The notes: generated by a model not told the origin, from the sequence alone. Positions 15,866-25,442 are shown, counted from the stretch's first letter. The stretch is DNA of 64,000 bases from Chryseobacterium sp. SN22 (GCF_008329705.1 NZ_VTSX01000007.1:1-64000); one strand, 5' to 3'. Program-made: numbers and translations.

Positions 15866-17134
15866 ATGAAAAAAGTATTCATCATATTCGCATTGGCCTT
15901 TACCCATTTTTTCAATGTGTACGGGCAGAAAGATAAAGTAGACCAGCTTTTTGATAAATATCAGGAAGTGGAGGGCGTAACGACCATTAAGATTGCCAAA
16001 CCGATGTTCGGGATGCTGAGCAGTCTGGACCTGGGAGATGCAGAGCTGGACCAGATCAAGCCGCTGCTGTCTAAAATCAACGGATTAAAAGTTTTTATCG
16101 CTGAAAAACCTCAGGAGGGAAGTTCGGCAAAGAAGCAGGAGCTGGCGCAGATCAATAAAGACATCAAATCGTTCCTGAGCAACCTGAACTACAGTGAAAT
16201 CATGTCCATGAACAGCAATGGGGCAAAAATTAAATTTCTTTCCGCAGAAGAAAAGAACGGCGTGCTGGATGACCTGTTGCTCAGCATCGATAACGGCGGG
16301 GAAGAAAATATCCTGATCAAGCTGGACGGAAAACTGTCGATGAACGATATCAACAAGATCATCAACTCTACTGAAACCAGGATCAACCCGGTAACCAACT
16401 CCAGAAACAACACGATTTCCGAAAATACCTCATCTTACCTGAACGGGGAAAACCGGAATGTGGCAGAGTTCTCAGGAATCCAGGTAAGCACAGGCGTGAA
16501 TCTGGTTTTCAAACAGGAAGGTTCTACAAGCGTGAAGGTCATCGCCGATGCCGATAAGCTTCAGTACATCATCACCAAAGTGGAGAATGGGGTGCTGAAA
16601 GTATATGTCGATAACAAAGGACAGAAAGATTTAAAGTTCAAAAACATCAGCGTTAACGTATCGTCACCGAGGATGAATAATCTCAAAGCATCTTCCGGGG
16701 CGCTCTTCACAACCATCAGTCCGGTCCGGGAAAATAACCTGAGTATCGATGCTTCTTCCGGGGCTATGGTCAAAGGAATGTTTGATGTGGCAAATAATGC
16801 CAGGGTGGAAGCATCTTCAGGAACAAACATTAAAGTTGAGGTGAAGGCTAAAAATATGACTTTTAAAGGTTCAAGCGGTTCCGATACCAGTATTGCGGGA
16901 GAGGCGGAAACAGCAGCCTTTGACATCAGCAGCGGCGCACTCTGCAAAGGAGAGAATTTCAAGGCAGATCATGTAGAAGCAGAATCTACTTCCGGCGCAA
17001 GTCTATCGGTAAATGCATCGGATACCCTGAAAGCTAAGGCATCTTCAGGCGGTATGATCCGGTACCGGGGAAATCCTCAGATTACGTCTGATATCAGTAA
17101 AATATCCGGTGGTACTTTAAAGCAGATCAATTAA
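15866..17134 (+). CDS. Secreted DUF4252 + GIN (DUF2807) protein
   Basis: The 422-residue protein has a signal peptide (1-20, ending VYGQ). Residues about 25-170 match DUF4252 (KVDQLFDKYQEVEGVTTIKI opening). Residues about 195-420 match the GIN/DUF2807 putative auto-transporter adhesin domain: FSGIQVSTGVNLVFKQEG, then a stack of short repeats each containing ASSGA or a similar Ser-Ser-Gly step, as in a beta-helix. The combination of both domains in one chain is notable since they are usually separate. It is transcribed with the sigma/anti-sigma pair, with 60 bases between. Location is periplasm or outer surface; function unknown. Confidence 0.8.
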   Translation: MKKVFIIFALAFTHFFNVYGQKDKVDQLFDKYQEVEGVTTIKIAKPMFGMLSSLDLGDAELDQIKPLLSKINGLKVFIAEKPQEGSSAKKQELAQINKDIKSFLSNLNYSEIMSMNSNGAKIKFLSAEEKNGVLDDLLLSIDNGGEENILIKLDGKLSMNDINKIINSTETRINPVTNSRNNTISENTSSYLNGENRNVAEFSGIQVSTGVNLVFKQEGSTSVKVIADADKLQYIITKVENGVLKVYVDNKGQKDLKFKNISVNVSSPRMNNLKASSGALFTTISPVRENNLSIDASSGAMVKGMFDVANNARVEASSGTNIKVEVKAKNMTFKGSSGSDTSIAGEAETAAFDISSGALCKGENFKADHVEAESTSGASLSVNASDTLKAKASSGGMIRYRGNPQITSDISKISGGTLKQIN

Positions 17135-17153
17135 TTTTTAAATACAGTTTACC

Positions 17154-17660
17154 ATGAAAATAATAAGAACCATTTTTCTGATGCTTTGCACCATGCTGAT
17201 GATGCAGTCCTGCATCGTATCTCACGGAAAAGCGAATAGGTCGTATTTTTCAGATTCCGGAAAGGAATTCAAAGGCGCAAAATTTACAAGCATCAACCTG
17301 CCGATGTTCCTCGCCAAACCGGTCATCAAAAAAGCATTGCGGGAAGACGGTGAAGACCATGAGGATGTTATCCGGATCATCAAAAAGATTTCAAAAGTGA
17401 AAGTGCTGACGGTAGAAAACGGAGACAAAGATATGCTGAGGGATTTTGCATCTTATTTAAATGACAATAATTATGAAGACTGGGCGACGATTATGCATGA
17501 CGGCGACCGGATCAATATCCGGGTAAAGCAGAAAGGGGATGCCATTAAAAATATGCTGATCACCATCAATTCAAAAGAAGAGCTTTTATTCGTAGACGTA
17601 AAGGGAAACTTTACCACCGGTGATATCTCTAAAATGATTGCATCGGCATCGGATAAATAA
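17154..17660 (+). CDS. DUF4252 lipoprotein
   Basis: This 168-residue protein has a lipoprotein signal (MLMMQSC, Cys20) and a single DUF4252 domain (about 30-165) related to the N-terminal domain of the upstream protein. It begins 19 bases after that gene and is the last member of the sigma-factor operon. DUF4252 proteins are common next to ECF sigma factors in Bacteroidetes; function is unknown. Confidence 0.8.
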   Translation: MKIIRTIFLMLCTMLMMQSCIVSHGKANRSYFSDSGKEFKGAKFTSINLPMFLAKPVIKKALREDGEDHEDVIRIIKKISKVKVLTVENGDKDMLRDFASYLNDNNYEDWATIMHDGDRINIRVKQKGDAIKNMLITINSKEELLFVDVKGNFTTGDISKMIASASDK

Positions 17661-17827
17661 TCTTATTTGTTGATATTCAAATAAAGATCAATTGCCAAAA
17701 AAATGACTGAAACGGTGAACCATCGTCTTGAAAAGAATAAATTATTTTGTTAAGAACCATTCCGCAAGGAGTGGTTTTTTGATTTAAATCATTGATTATT
17801 AAGTTTTATTTAAACTATTAAAATGAA

Positions 17828-17859
17828 TTTTCGTATTCCGATAAAATACCTTAATTTTG
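17828..17859 (+). promoter_or_regulatory. Promoter of guaB
   Basis: TAATTTTG at 17852-17859 fits the TAnnTTTG -7 box, with a TTTTCG element about 18 bases upstream as a weak -33 box. It ends 13 bases before the ATG, so the leader is very short. Confidence 0.65.
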
Positions 17860-17872
17860 CAAGAAAGTAAAG

Positions 17873-19333
17873 ATGTCTATTCATAACAAAATTGTAGAGA
17901 CAGCCATCACTTTCGATGACGTGCTTCTAGTCCCTTCTTATTCAGAAGTTTTACCTAACCAGGTTTCCTTAAAATCAAGACTTACCGACAAAATTACGCT
18001 GAATGTTCCGATTGTTTCCGCTGCAATGGATACGGTAACGGAAGCTGAACTGGCGATTGCCCTGGCAAGAGTGGGAGGCTTAGGTTTCATCCATAAAAAT
18101 ATGACCATTGCCGAACAGGCTGCCCAGGTAAACCGGGTAAAACGTTCCGAAAACGGAATGATTTCCGATCCTGTAACGCTTTCCAAAGAAGCTACCCTGG
18201 GAGAAGCGAAGGAGCTTATGGCAAAATACAAGATTTCAGGACTGCCGGTAGTGGATGCTGAAAATGTATTGATTGGGATCATTACCAACCGGGATGTAAA
18301 ATACCAGGAAAACCTTGGAATGAAGGTGGAAGAGATCATGACCAAAGAAAACCTGATCACTTCCGATAAAAATACCAATCTTGAGAAAGCCAAGGAAATC
18401 CTTCTTAAAAACAGAGTGGAAAAGCTTCCGATCGTGGATGCTGAAAATAAGCTGGTAGGTTTAATTACCATCAAAGATATTGATAACCAGCTTGAATATC
18501 CGAATGCCAATAAAGATCAGAACGGAAGACTGATCGTTGGAGCAGGAGTTGGGGTTGGAGAGGATACTTTGGAAAGAATTGAAGCCCTGGTAAAAGCCGG
18601 CGTGGACATCATCGGTATCGATTCGGCGCATGGGCATTCCAAAGGCGTTTTAGATAAAATTTCAGAAATCAGAAAAGCCTATCCGGATCTGGATATCGTA
18701 GGCGGAAATATTGTAACGGCTGAAGCGGCTAAAGACCTGATTGAAGCCGGTGCAAACGTTCTTAAAGTGGGAGTCGGACCTGGTTCTATCTGTACGACAA
18801 GAGTAGTAGCAGGTGTAGGGGTTCCCCAGCTGTCTGCGATTTACAACGTGTACGAATATGCCAAAACCAAAAATGTTGCGGTCATTGCTGACGGAGGAAT
18901 CAAGCTTTCCGGAGATATTGTAAAAGCGATTGCGAGCGGGGCAGGTGCAGTGATGTTGGGATCACTTCTGGCAGGAACGGATGAGGCCCCGGGAGAAGAA
19001 ATTATTTTCCAGGGTAGAAAATTCAAAACCTATCAGGGAATGGGAAGTCTTTCTGCGATGAAGAGAGGCGGAAAAGAAAGGTATTTCCAGAGTGAGGCTA
19101 AAAAATTCGTTCCGGAAGGAATTGAAGGGAGAGTACCGAGCAAAGGAAAGCTGGAAGACGTTATTTTCCAGTTAACCGGAGGCCTGAGAGCCGGAATGGG
19201 ATACTGTGGTGCTAAAGATGTGGAAGCATTACAGACAGAAACCAAAATGGTGATGATTACCGGAAGCGGATTAAAAGAATCCCATCCTCACGATGTGATC
19301 ATCACACAGGAAGCTCCAAATTATTCTTTGTAA
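17873..19333 (+). CDS. guaB: IMP dehydrogenase
   Basis: IMP dehydrogenase oxidises IMP to XMP with NAD, the rate-limiting step of guanine nucleotide synthesis in the cytoplasm. The 486-residue length is normal. The barrel starts with [15 protein letters not shown]. Two CBS domains (about 95-205) interrupt it and bind regulatory nucleotides. The active-site loop GPGSICTTR carries catalytic Cys307. [12 protein letters not shown] and the mobile flap region with [13 protein letters not shown] follow. A strong terminator follows. A decayed copy of its 3' end is present at 21594-21675. Confidence 0.97.
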   Translation: MSIHNKIVETAITFDDVLLVPSYSEVLPNQVSLKSRLTDKITLNVPIVSAAMDTVTEAELAIALARVGGLGFIHKNMTIAEQAAQVNRVKRSENGMISDPVTLSKEATLGEAKELMAKYKISGLPVVDAENVLIGIITNRDVKYQENLGMKVEEIMTKENLITSDKNTNLEKAKEILLKNRVEKLPIVDAENKLVGLITIKDIDNQLEYPNANKDQNGRLIVGAGVGVGEDTLERIEALVKAGVDIIGIDSAHGHSKGVLDKISEIRKAYPDLDIVGGNIVTAEAAKDLIEAGANVLKVGVGPGSICTTRVVAGVGVPQLSAIYNVYEYAKTKNVAVIADGGIKLSGDIVKAIASGAGAVMLGSLLAGTDEAPGEEIIFQGRKFKTYQGMGSLSAMKRGGKERYFQSEAKKFVPEGIEGRVPSKGKLEDVIFQLTGGLRAGMGYCGAKDVEALQTETKMVMITGSGLKESHPHDVIITQEAPNYSL

Positions 19334-19355
19334 ATTATATTTTAAAATATATCGT

Positions 19356-19390
19356 AAAGCTGTTCAATAAATAATTGAGCAGCTTTTTTT
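19356..19390 (+). terminator. Terminator of guaB
   Basis: AAAGCTGTTCAAT pairs with ATTGAGCAGCTTT (one mismatch region) around AAATA, followed by a T-run. Confidence 0.85.
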
Positions 19391-19638
19391 ATTTCCTATT
19401 GTAATTCATTCATAGCCTACATTAGTAGTTTGTTAATTAATAGTTGATTCAATTAGTCTTACATAATATCATGACTAAAAATATATAATAATAAAGATTC
19501 ACAAAATAAATTCTAGGGATATATCGTTTAAAAGTTTATTAATTCGTTATAATGAAAAGTGATTAATTAAAGAATAATAAAAAACGAATAATAGTATATA
19601 ATAATTTGTAAATTTGACAACTTAAAATATTAAGAAAA
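19391..19638. other. AT-rich leader region of the metalloprotease gene
   Basis: About 250 bases of very AT-rich DNA without a gene. TAAATTTG at 19609-19616 fits a -7 box 22 bases before the protease ATG, but there is no clear -33 TTTG. Confidence 0.45.
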
Positions 19639-21519
19639 ATGAAGAGAACATTACTTTATGGCCTTATGCTCTTTTCTTTATCACTAACTGCCCAACAGAA
19701 AAATAAAATCTGTGGTTTTGATGAAGAAGTAGCTTTACAGGACAGGCAGAATCCTGGCATGAGAGAGGCATTTGAAAAAATTGTTAACAGAATTAAAGCA
19801 GAAAAGAAAAACAATCCTTCTGCTGAATCGGCTAAACTTGTGAATGGAGTTTATGAAATTCCGGTAGTCGTTCATGTTATTTATCCTAATGGTGCTTCAG
19901 TTGGAAGTGCTTATAACAAATCTGATGCTCAGATACAGACATGGATAGAGAATGCAAATAAAATGTATGCTGGAACTTATCCTTGGCCAGCTAACGGAGT
20001 ACCTGCTGACTTTGGTCAATCTGCTGTATTTCCGATCAAACTTGTTTTAGCCAAAAGGACACCAGACTGTCAGCCTACTAACGGAATTGTCAGATATAAT
20101 GGAGGGTCATTGACTAACTATAATACTTATGGTATGGCCTATCAGACAACTAATGGAGCAAGCAGAGCTTCTATTAAAGGTTTAGCTCCTCACTGGCCTG
20201 AAGCCTCGTATTTTAATATCTATGTCATCAGTACTTTTGATGGAAGTACGTCGCCAAATTCTGGTCTGATGGGATTTGCTGCTTTTCCTAATAATTTTGA
20301 TTCGAACTATGAGTCTTTCATGAAATCAGGAGTTGTTACCAATGCACATGATACAACATTCGCTCATGAATTCGGTCATGCTATGGGATTATACCATACT
20401 TTCGATGGAGGAAATTATGCTGCTGTTCCCGGTGATGTAGATTATTGTCCACCAACTACCGGGGTATGTGAAAATGATGATGATGGTATCTGTGACACAG
20501 AATGGGCAGGAAGCGGCTATACGCTTTGGCCGGTACCATCAAATTCTGAAATTAATCCTTGTACAGGCACTAACTACCAGGGAGTACAGTATAATATGAT
20601 GAATTATTCTAATTCACTTGCACAAAAATTCACGGCTGGGCAGGGTGAAAATATTGATAACTTTTTCATGCTGTTTAGAGGAAGCCTAACAACTTCGAAA
20701 GGAGCAACTGCTTTACCCACTAACGCTGCTCCTTCTATTGTACCGGTTGCATCTGCATGTAATCCTACAGGGATGACAAGTGCTGGAAACTATCTTGCAG
20801 GTCCTACAGCTGTTAAATTGGGACAAATTAATAATGAATCGCCAGGATATTGGCAGGCTCATGCGAACTATTATGTAGACTACACTTTGAACGGTTGTCT
20901 TGCTAATGCTCATACTTCTTTAGTAATAAATCAACAGCAGACTGTTACTGTAGAATTTGTAAAATTAACAAATGCTAATCAATCAATCAGAGTATGGATC
21001 GATTATAACAATAACGGAACATTTGAAACTTCGGAATTGGTAGCGTCAGGAAATAATGTGGCTGCCGGAGCTAGTGGCTTCGGAAGTTTTACAGCTAATT
21101 TTACACCACCGTCAACTGCTGTAATGAATACTCCTCTTCGTATGAGAGTGTTAGCTGATATGAACAGTACAAGCTCATACTCACCTTGCGGACAACTTGG
21201 ATCCGGTCAAATTGAAGATTATGCCGTAACCTTAATTTCATCTGCGCTTGCTACTAATGAAACTAAAGCAGATAATGATGATTTGGTAATTTACCCGAAT
21301 CCTGTTGTAAGTGGAGATAACGTATTTGTTAAAGCAAAAAATGGAAAGGACCTTAAAATTTCTATTTCCGATATATCCGGTAGATTAATTGCTAATCCGT
21401 CTGTAACCGGAGAAGGAAAAGATCTTTATAAAATCAATCAGCATCTTGAAAAAGGAGTGTACATGATCCAGATTTCAAATGGTAAGAACAGTAAAACCTC
21501 CAAACTGATCGTTAAATAA
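19639..21519 (+). CDS. Secreted M43-like metalloprotease with T9SS sorting domain
   Basis: The 626-residue protein is a probable extracellular zinc protease. A signal peptide (1-18) is followed by a propeptide-like region. HEFGHAMGLYH at 243-253 is the HExxHxxGxxH motif of metzincins; NMMNYSN about 70 residues later fits the Met-turn of M43/pappalysin-type enzymes. Residues about 375-530 form a GEVED-type beta domain (WIDYNNNGTFE, GQIEDYAVTL). The last 80 residues (from VIYPNPV to the Lys-rich end) are a type A type IX secretion sorting domain, so it is exported by the Por system. It sits alone between guaB and a guaB 3' relic, with base composition more AT-rich than guaB. Confidence 0.88.
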   Translation: MKRTLLYGLMLFSLSLTAQQKNKICGFDEEVALQDRQNPGMREAFEKIVNRIKAEKKNNPSAESAKLVNGVYEIPVVVHVIYPNGASVGSAYNKSDAQIQTWIENANKMYAGTYPWPANGVPADFGQSAVFPIKLVLAKRTPDCQPTNGIVRYNGGSLTNYNTYGMAYQTTNGASRASIKGLAPHWPEASYFNIYVISTFDGSTSPNSGLMGFAAFPNNFDSNYESFMKSGVVTNAHDTTFAHEFGHAMGLYHTFDGGNYAAVPGDVDYCPPTTGVCENDDDGICDTEWAGSGYTLWPVPSNSEINPCTGTNYQGVQYNMMNYSNSLAQKFTAGQGENIDNFFMLFRGSLTTSKGATALPTNAAPSIVPVASACNPTGMTSAGNYLAGPTAVKLGQINNESPGYWQAHANYYVDYTLNGCLANAHTSLVINQQQTVTVEFVKLTNANQSIRVWIDYNNNGTFETSELVASGNNVAAGASGFGSFTANFTPPSTAVMNTPLRMRVLADMNSTSSYSPCGQLGSGQIEDYAVTLISSALATNETKADNDDLVIYPNPVVSGDNVFVKAKNGKDLKISISDISGRLIANPSVTGEGKDLYKINQHLEKGVYMIQISNGKNSKTSKLIVK

Positions 21520-21593
21520 TATATTGTTGATTATTACAGATGCTTAATCAAGCAATAATGTAGAAACAAGCTTCACAGCAGAATTCGGTAATG

Positions 21594-21675
21594 TTAAAAG
21601 AATTTGTTTCTATACAGGCATTCATTTCACGATGTGATCATATGCGTAAAGTTTCGAATTATTCTTTGTAATAAT
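21594..21675 (+). repeat. Decayed copy of the guaB 3' end
   Basis: Two blocks match the end of guaB in the same order and almost the same spacing: TCACGATGTGATCAT (15 bases; guaB copy near 19288) and AATTATTCTTTGTAA (15 bases, including the stop; guaB copy ends 19333). Spacers are 16 and 15 bases. TTAAAAGAAT upstream and TCAATAAATA downstream also match guaB flanks. The frame is not coding. Together with guaB it forms imperfect direct repeats around the protease gene. Confidence 0.7.
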
Positions 21676-21689
21676 TGATCAATAAATAG

Positions 21690-21728
21690 AACTAAGGCTG
21701 TTTCATTTGAAGCAGCCTTAGTTATTTT
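21690..21728 (+). terminator. Terminator after the guaB relic
   Basis: AACTAAGGCTG pairs with CAGCCTTAGTT over a 12-base loop, followed by ATTTT. It probably ends the protease transcript and may itself derive from a duplicated guaB terminator region. Confidence 0.85.
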
Positions 21729-21792
21729 CAATTGGATCAGCCATAAGCTGACCGAGTAATTATAATGATTTTTCAGAAAGGATTCAGGCTCA

Positions 21793-21990
21793 TCATTTAA
21801 TCTTCCGGTATCTGAATTTCTGTTTGATAACGTAGTTTAAAAACCTTCCTTTGGACTGTACGGTTCTGAACCGTTCAAAAATATCCTCCGGCACCTCCAG
21901 GTAATCGTACGCCGCTCCTGACTGATATGTAATTCTCAAAGTCTCAGTTTGCGGAAAATAGACATACGTATGGATTACTGATGAGGGCAT
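21793..21990 (-). CDS. KTSC-domain protein
   Basis: The 65-residue protein matches the small KTSC domain: V-I-x-x-x-x-Y at the start, L-x-I-x-Y-x-x-G-x-x-Y-x-Y-x-x-V-P in the middle (residues 18-34), then a helix and F-L-N-x-x-I-K-x-K-F. The family is often fused to or found near lysyl-tRNA synthetase or Zn-peptidase genes, but its biochemical role is not known. It stands alone here. Confidence 0.8.
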   Translation of the reverse strand: MPSSVIHTYVYFPQTETLRITYQSGAAYDYLEVPEDIFERFRTVQSKGRFLNYVIKQKFRYRKIK

Positions 21991-22026
21991 ACTGGATCCG
22001 GTACAAAAAATATTCCTTTATCAATA

Positions 22027-22054
22027 AATAACCACCGCCAGACAGCGATGGTTA
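22027..22054 (-). terminator. Terminator of the DUF4407 gene
   Basis: An 11-base stem (ATAACCACCGC / GCGATGGTTAT, one mismatch) with a short loop lies 26 bases after the DUF4407 stop on the minus strand, followed by a T-rich stretch in that direction. Confidence 0.6.
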
Positions 22055-22079
22055 TAATGCACTGCTTTAAGAAACTTAT

Positions 22080-23150
22080 TTATTTACCCAAATGATCCTT
22101 GAAATCATCAATCCGGAAATCGGTTAGGGCATTTCCTTTTTCTACCTTTTCCTTGGCGTACAGGCGGAAATCGTTTTCTGTCTTTTCCAGGAGATAATCG
22201 TAAGGCCCGACGTGGGAAATCAGTTTTACCAGCACCGGCGAAATTTCAAGGCAGATGAAAAGCCCCATGATAAAAGTGGCTGCCAGTCCGATGATGGCAG
22301 AATTTTTACCCAGTTCGTCTAGTGCCTGCAGTCTTGCGGCAAAACCATTGAATCGATCTTCAAACGTTTCTGTAGATTTTCTCTCTGTTTCCAGATTGGT
22401 ATAGACTTTTGAAATTTCCTTATCCAGATATTCCAGGCGGGGCGCGGCCTGTTGCCTGTAATTTTCAAGATCCTGTCTTCTCTGTTCTTTCAGCTCCTGC
22501 TTACGCTTGGCATTCGGGCCGAAACCTTCTTTACCGCTGGTTAAGCCGGATTGTTTTCCCAGGATTTCTTTTTCCAGCTCTACTGATGCAGAGTCATATG
22601 ATTTCTGGTAACCGGCAATCTTGTCGGCAATCTGTTTCTTCTCGGTTTCGAAAGGGCCGCTTTGCTGAAGGATCCTTCCGCTCATTTCGCCCTGAAGCTG
22701 TTTTTTATTCCTTTGGATAATGGTGTTCAGCTGTTTGTTCACTTCTTTTTCAAAAATTTTAAGCTCCAAAGGTTTAGAAATGATAATCCCCAAGAAAGTA
22801 GCCAGGACTAATCTTGGAATAGCCATTAATACCTGGTTCCACCAGGTTCCTGTTTTTTTGATGGAAGAAACGATGTAACGGTCCAGGTTGAAGATCATCA
22901 GCCCCCATAAAACTCCGAAACCGATGGCGGTCCAGATGTCATCAAATACCGTATACATCGCATACCCTGCAGATAGTGTAGCGAAAACAGCAGTGAAAAG
23001 GACGATGCCGCCGATGCCTGCGAATTTATTCCATTCGCTGGGCGTTTTTCTTAAAATATGAATGTTTCCTCCGGAGCAGACCATCAGGAACTTCTGGAAC
23101 CAATTGATGTTATGATTCGATTGATTTATAGTTTGTTGGTTGTTTTTCAT
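22080..23150 (-). CDS. DUF4407 membrane protein
   Basis: The start at 23150 (MKNNQQTINQSN) is preferred over 23192, whose added hydrophobic stretch is untypical. The 356-residue protein has an N-terminal WFQKFLMVCSGGN motif and several transmembrane helices (about 45-65, 70-90, 115-140). A long charged coiled-coil region (about 145-270) precedes a last helix (about 285-310). This is the arrangement of DUF4407, an uncharacterised membrane family of Bacteroidetes and Actinobacteria. The coiled coil is probably extracytoplasmic between membrane blocks. Single-gene unit. Confidence 0.8.
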   Translation of the reverse strand: MKNNQQTINQSNHNINWFQKFLMVCSGGNIHILRKTPSEWNKFAGIGGIVLFTAVFATLSAGYAMYTVFDDIWTAIGFGVLWGLMIFNLDRYIVSSIKKTGTWWNQVLMAIPRLVLATFLGIIISKPLELKIFEKEVNKQLNTIIQRNKKQLQGEMSGRILQQSGPFETEKKQIADKIAGYQKSYDSASVELEKEILGKQSGLTSGKEGFGPNAKRKQELKEQRRQDLENYRQQAAPRLEYLDKEISKVYTNLETERKSTETFEDRFNGFAARLQALDELGKNSAIIGLAATFIMGLFICLEISPVLVKLISHVGPYDYLLEKTENDFRLYAKEKVEKGNALTDFRIDDFKDHLGK

Positions 23151-23319
23151 GACAGAAAATTTATACAAAGGTACTACTAAAATCCATACCAATGTAAAAG
23201 ATAGTATTATGTTTTACCAAGTATATCTTTCAAATATGTTATTTCATTGTCAGTCAGAAAGTTAAATTTATTAAAGAAAATATTCTTATCTTTAAATAAC
23301 AATCATTAAAAATTTAAAT

Positions 23320-23730
23320 ATGAAAAATGCAATCAGTTTTTCCCTGGTATGCCTTACACTGGCTTTAACTTCATGTAAAAAAGAGAACAAAATTGATGAT
23401 GATCTAAAAGAAGTAGCAGCCAATATTAACAAAACGACGCCACAGGTTCTGGCCGACGGTGTCCGTCTTGACAGTGTTTCGGCACAGCCCGGTAAAATTT
23501 TCAGGTACAATTATACTTTAACGGATGATGCAAGGGAAGGAGTAAGCCCTGAGCAGATCGAAGTTTTCAAGACTTCAGCCAAAGAGGGTGCTTTGAGGGT
23601 AATCAAAACATCTCCTGAGATTAAGGAATTCCGTGACAATGATGTGACGATGGTCTACACTTATTATGATAAAAGCGGTAAGAAGACCGCAGACTTTAAA
23701 ATCACGCCGGAAGAATATAAAACGAAATAA
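23320..23730 (+). CDS. Small lipoprotein of unknown function
   Basis: This 136-residue protein has a lipoprotein signal (LALTSCKKE, Cys19). The mature part (about 35-130) is a single alpha/beta domain with FRYNYTL and DVTMVYTYYDKSGKK. I recognise similar small lipoproteins in Bacteroidetes but no named family. It is a monocistronic unit with its own terminator, divergent from the DUF4407 gene. Confidence 0.65.
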   Translation: MKNAISFSLVCLTLALTSCKKENKIDDDLKEVAANINKTTPQVLADGVRLDSVSAQPGKIFRYNYTLTDDAREGVSPEQIEVFKTSAKEGALRVIKTSPEIKEFRDNDVTMVYTYYDKSGKKTADFKITPEEYKTK

Positions 23731-23748
23731 ATTCTGAAGGAGAGTAAA

Positions 23749-23783
23749 AATCCCGCAAATAGTATATTCTGCGGGATCTTTTT
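23749..23783. terminator. Terminator between convergent lipoprotein and ruvC genes
   Basis: ATCCCGCA / TGCGGGAT with a 12-base loop and T-run lies between the lipoprotein stop and the ruvC stop; usable from both sides. Confidence 0.8.
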
Positions 23784-24336
23784 ATTTTAAACGTTCGGGG
23801 TTCTGCTTCAGGAAACTTTCCCAGCCCGTGTAGGATTTGGTATCGGCAATCGTTCCTGAATTGAAATGGTGACAGACCGCTACGGCCAGACCATCGGAGG
23901 CATCAAGGTATTTGGTTGGGAATTCTTTCAGCTTAAAAAGGTTCTGCAGCATTCCGGCCACCTGCTCTTTGCTGGCATTTCCGTTTCCGGTAATGGCCAT
24001 CTTTATTTTTTTCGGGGAATATTCAGTAATCGGAATATTCCGGTAAAGGCTGGCAGCCATCGCCACGCCCTGAGCCCGTCCCAACTTCAGCATACTTTGG
24101 ACGTTTTTACCGAAGAAAGGAGCTTCCAGGGCCACTTCATCCGGATGAAATTCATCAATCAGTGCCAGGGTCTTATCAAAAATATATTTAAGCTTGGTTT
24201 CGTGGTTGGGATATTTATGAAGCAACAGTTCATGGATAGATACCATTTCCATTTTGCCTTTTTTCACGGAAATAATTCCAAAACCCATAACCGTCGTTCC
24301 CGGGTCGATTCCTAAAATAATCTTCTCTGCAATCAT
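23782..24336 (-). CDS. ruvC: Holliday-junction resolvase RuvC
   Basis: RuvC cuts Holliday junctions during recombinational repair, with RuvAB. The 184-residue protein shows the RNase H-like catalytic carboxylates: GIDPGTTVMGFG (Asp11), ALEAPFF (Glu near residue 70) and DASDGLAVAVCHH (Asp residues near 142-145). Length is typical. ruvA/ruvB are not in this window. Confidence 0.95.
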   Translation of the reverse strand: MIAEKIILGIDPGTTVMGFGIISVKKGKMEMVSIHELLLHKYPNHETKLKYIFDKTLALIDEFHPDEVALEAPFFGKNVQSMLKLGRAQGVAMAASLYRNIPITEYSPKKIKMAITGNGNASKEQVAGMLQNLFKLKEFPTKYLDASDGLAVAVCHHFNSGTIADTKSYTGWESFLKQNPERLK

Positions 24337-24479
24337 TGCGTCAAAGATAAGGCTTTCTGCATTTCTTTATCAGAATATTTTCAACTAAGAAATTAGTTCC
24401 TCAATTTAATCATCATTAAAGATCAAACAAATTTACATACATAAGAAAATTATGCATATATTTACAAGGTATAAAAGTT

Positions 24480-24809
24480 GTGATATTGAAAAAGAACAGT
24501 CTTTATAAAGGGACGCTGCAAAACATTATTCTGAAGCTGCTGGCAAAAGAAGTAAAGATGTATGGATATCAGATTACCCAGCGGGCAAAGGAACTTACCC
24601 AGGGTGAACTGGAAATGACGGAAGGTGCCTTATATCCACTTCTTCATAAGCTAGAAGCGGAAGGAATGATTACTTCCGAAATCCAGAAAATCAATGGGAG
24701 AGACCGGAAATATTACCTTCTAACCGACAAAGGAAAAAGGCAGCAGGCGGTACAGGAGGAGGAAATGAAAAGTTATCTCATTCATCTCAATACAATTTTT
24801 AATATATGA
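24480..24809 (+). CDS. PadR-family transcriptional regulator
   Basis: This 109-residue winged-helix protein matches PadR: GTLQNIILKLLAKE, MYGYQITQRA, LTQGELEMTEGALYPLLHKLE (recognition helix and wing) and GRDRKYYLLTDKG. PadR repressors usually control the membrane proteins encoded with them. The start shown is GTG (24480); TTG at 24486 would give a more usual MKKNSLYKG start. The stop overlaps the ATG of the next gene, showing a coupled operon of three genes. Confidence 0.9.
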   Translation: MILKKNSLYKGTLQNIILKLLAKEVKMYGYQITQRAKELTQGELEMTEGALYPLLHKLEAEGMITSEIQKINGRDRKYYLLTDKGKRQQAVQEEEMKSYLIHLNTIFNI

Positions 24810-25423
24810 TATCATCAGACCAGGAAAACCAGATTACCGTCTATCTTATGTCAAGAAGATTATCTCCGCAAATTCTTATGGAGGTTAAGGATCATTTTAT
24901 GATGCAGATTACCGGTTTAATGGAAGACAGTAATATCAACTTTCAGGAAGCCTTTTTAACAGCCCGGATGAGCTGGCAGAAAGAACTTGAAATGGTAAAG
25001 GCAGACTTTTTTTCATTCAGGAAAATAGCGAGGATAGAGAAGGCGCTTTTGCAGAAAAGATTTAATAAAATTACCTTTACCGCATTACTCGTTTCAGTTA
25101 TCTTGGCAGGTGTTTATGTATTGTCAGGTGAAACTTATTTTTATTTCCAGATTTCCGCCTTGCTTGCGTTTTTTGCGATCGTCCTGTTTGGAATTCTTTC
25201 AGGGAAAGTAAAATTCATTGAATATCAGCGAATCAGTTTTCATCCCTTAATTATAAGAAACATGCTCCTGGGTATGCTCATATTTCCGGTAGGATGTTAT
25301 TTTTCAGGAGAATTTGAATTCTGGAAACCGGTCTGCAACCAGCTGGTTATTTTTTATTCGCTGACGATACAGATTCAGCTGCTTTATTTCAGGATCAAAA
25401 AAATCAATGTTCTTGTTCAATAA
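24806..25423 (+). CDS. PadR-linked membrane protein 1
   Basis: The 205-residue protein has a soluble helical head (1-70: LSPQILMEVKDHFMMQIT, EAFLTARMSWQKEL), resembling the HAAS-type domain that accompanies PadR regulators, followed by four likely transmembrane helices (about 90-200). It is a paralogue of the next gene: same head (L-P/S-x-x-I-L-x-E-V-K-D-H) and topology. It starts inside the PadR stop. It may be a membrane sensor or transport component controlled by PadR; this is inference. Confidence 0.7.
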   Translation: MISSDQENQITVYLMSRRLSPQILMEVKDHFMMQITGLMEDSNINFQEAFLTARMSWQKELEMVKADFFSFRKIARIEKALLQKRFNKITFTALLVSVILAGVYVLSGETYFYFQISALLAFFAIVLFGILSGKVKFIEYQRISFHPLIIRNMLLGMLIFPVGCYFSGEFEFWKPVCNQLVIFYSLTIQIQLLYFRIKKINVLVQ

Positions 25424-25442
25424 ATTTTAAACACCATTACAT

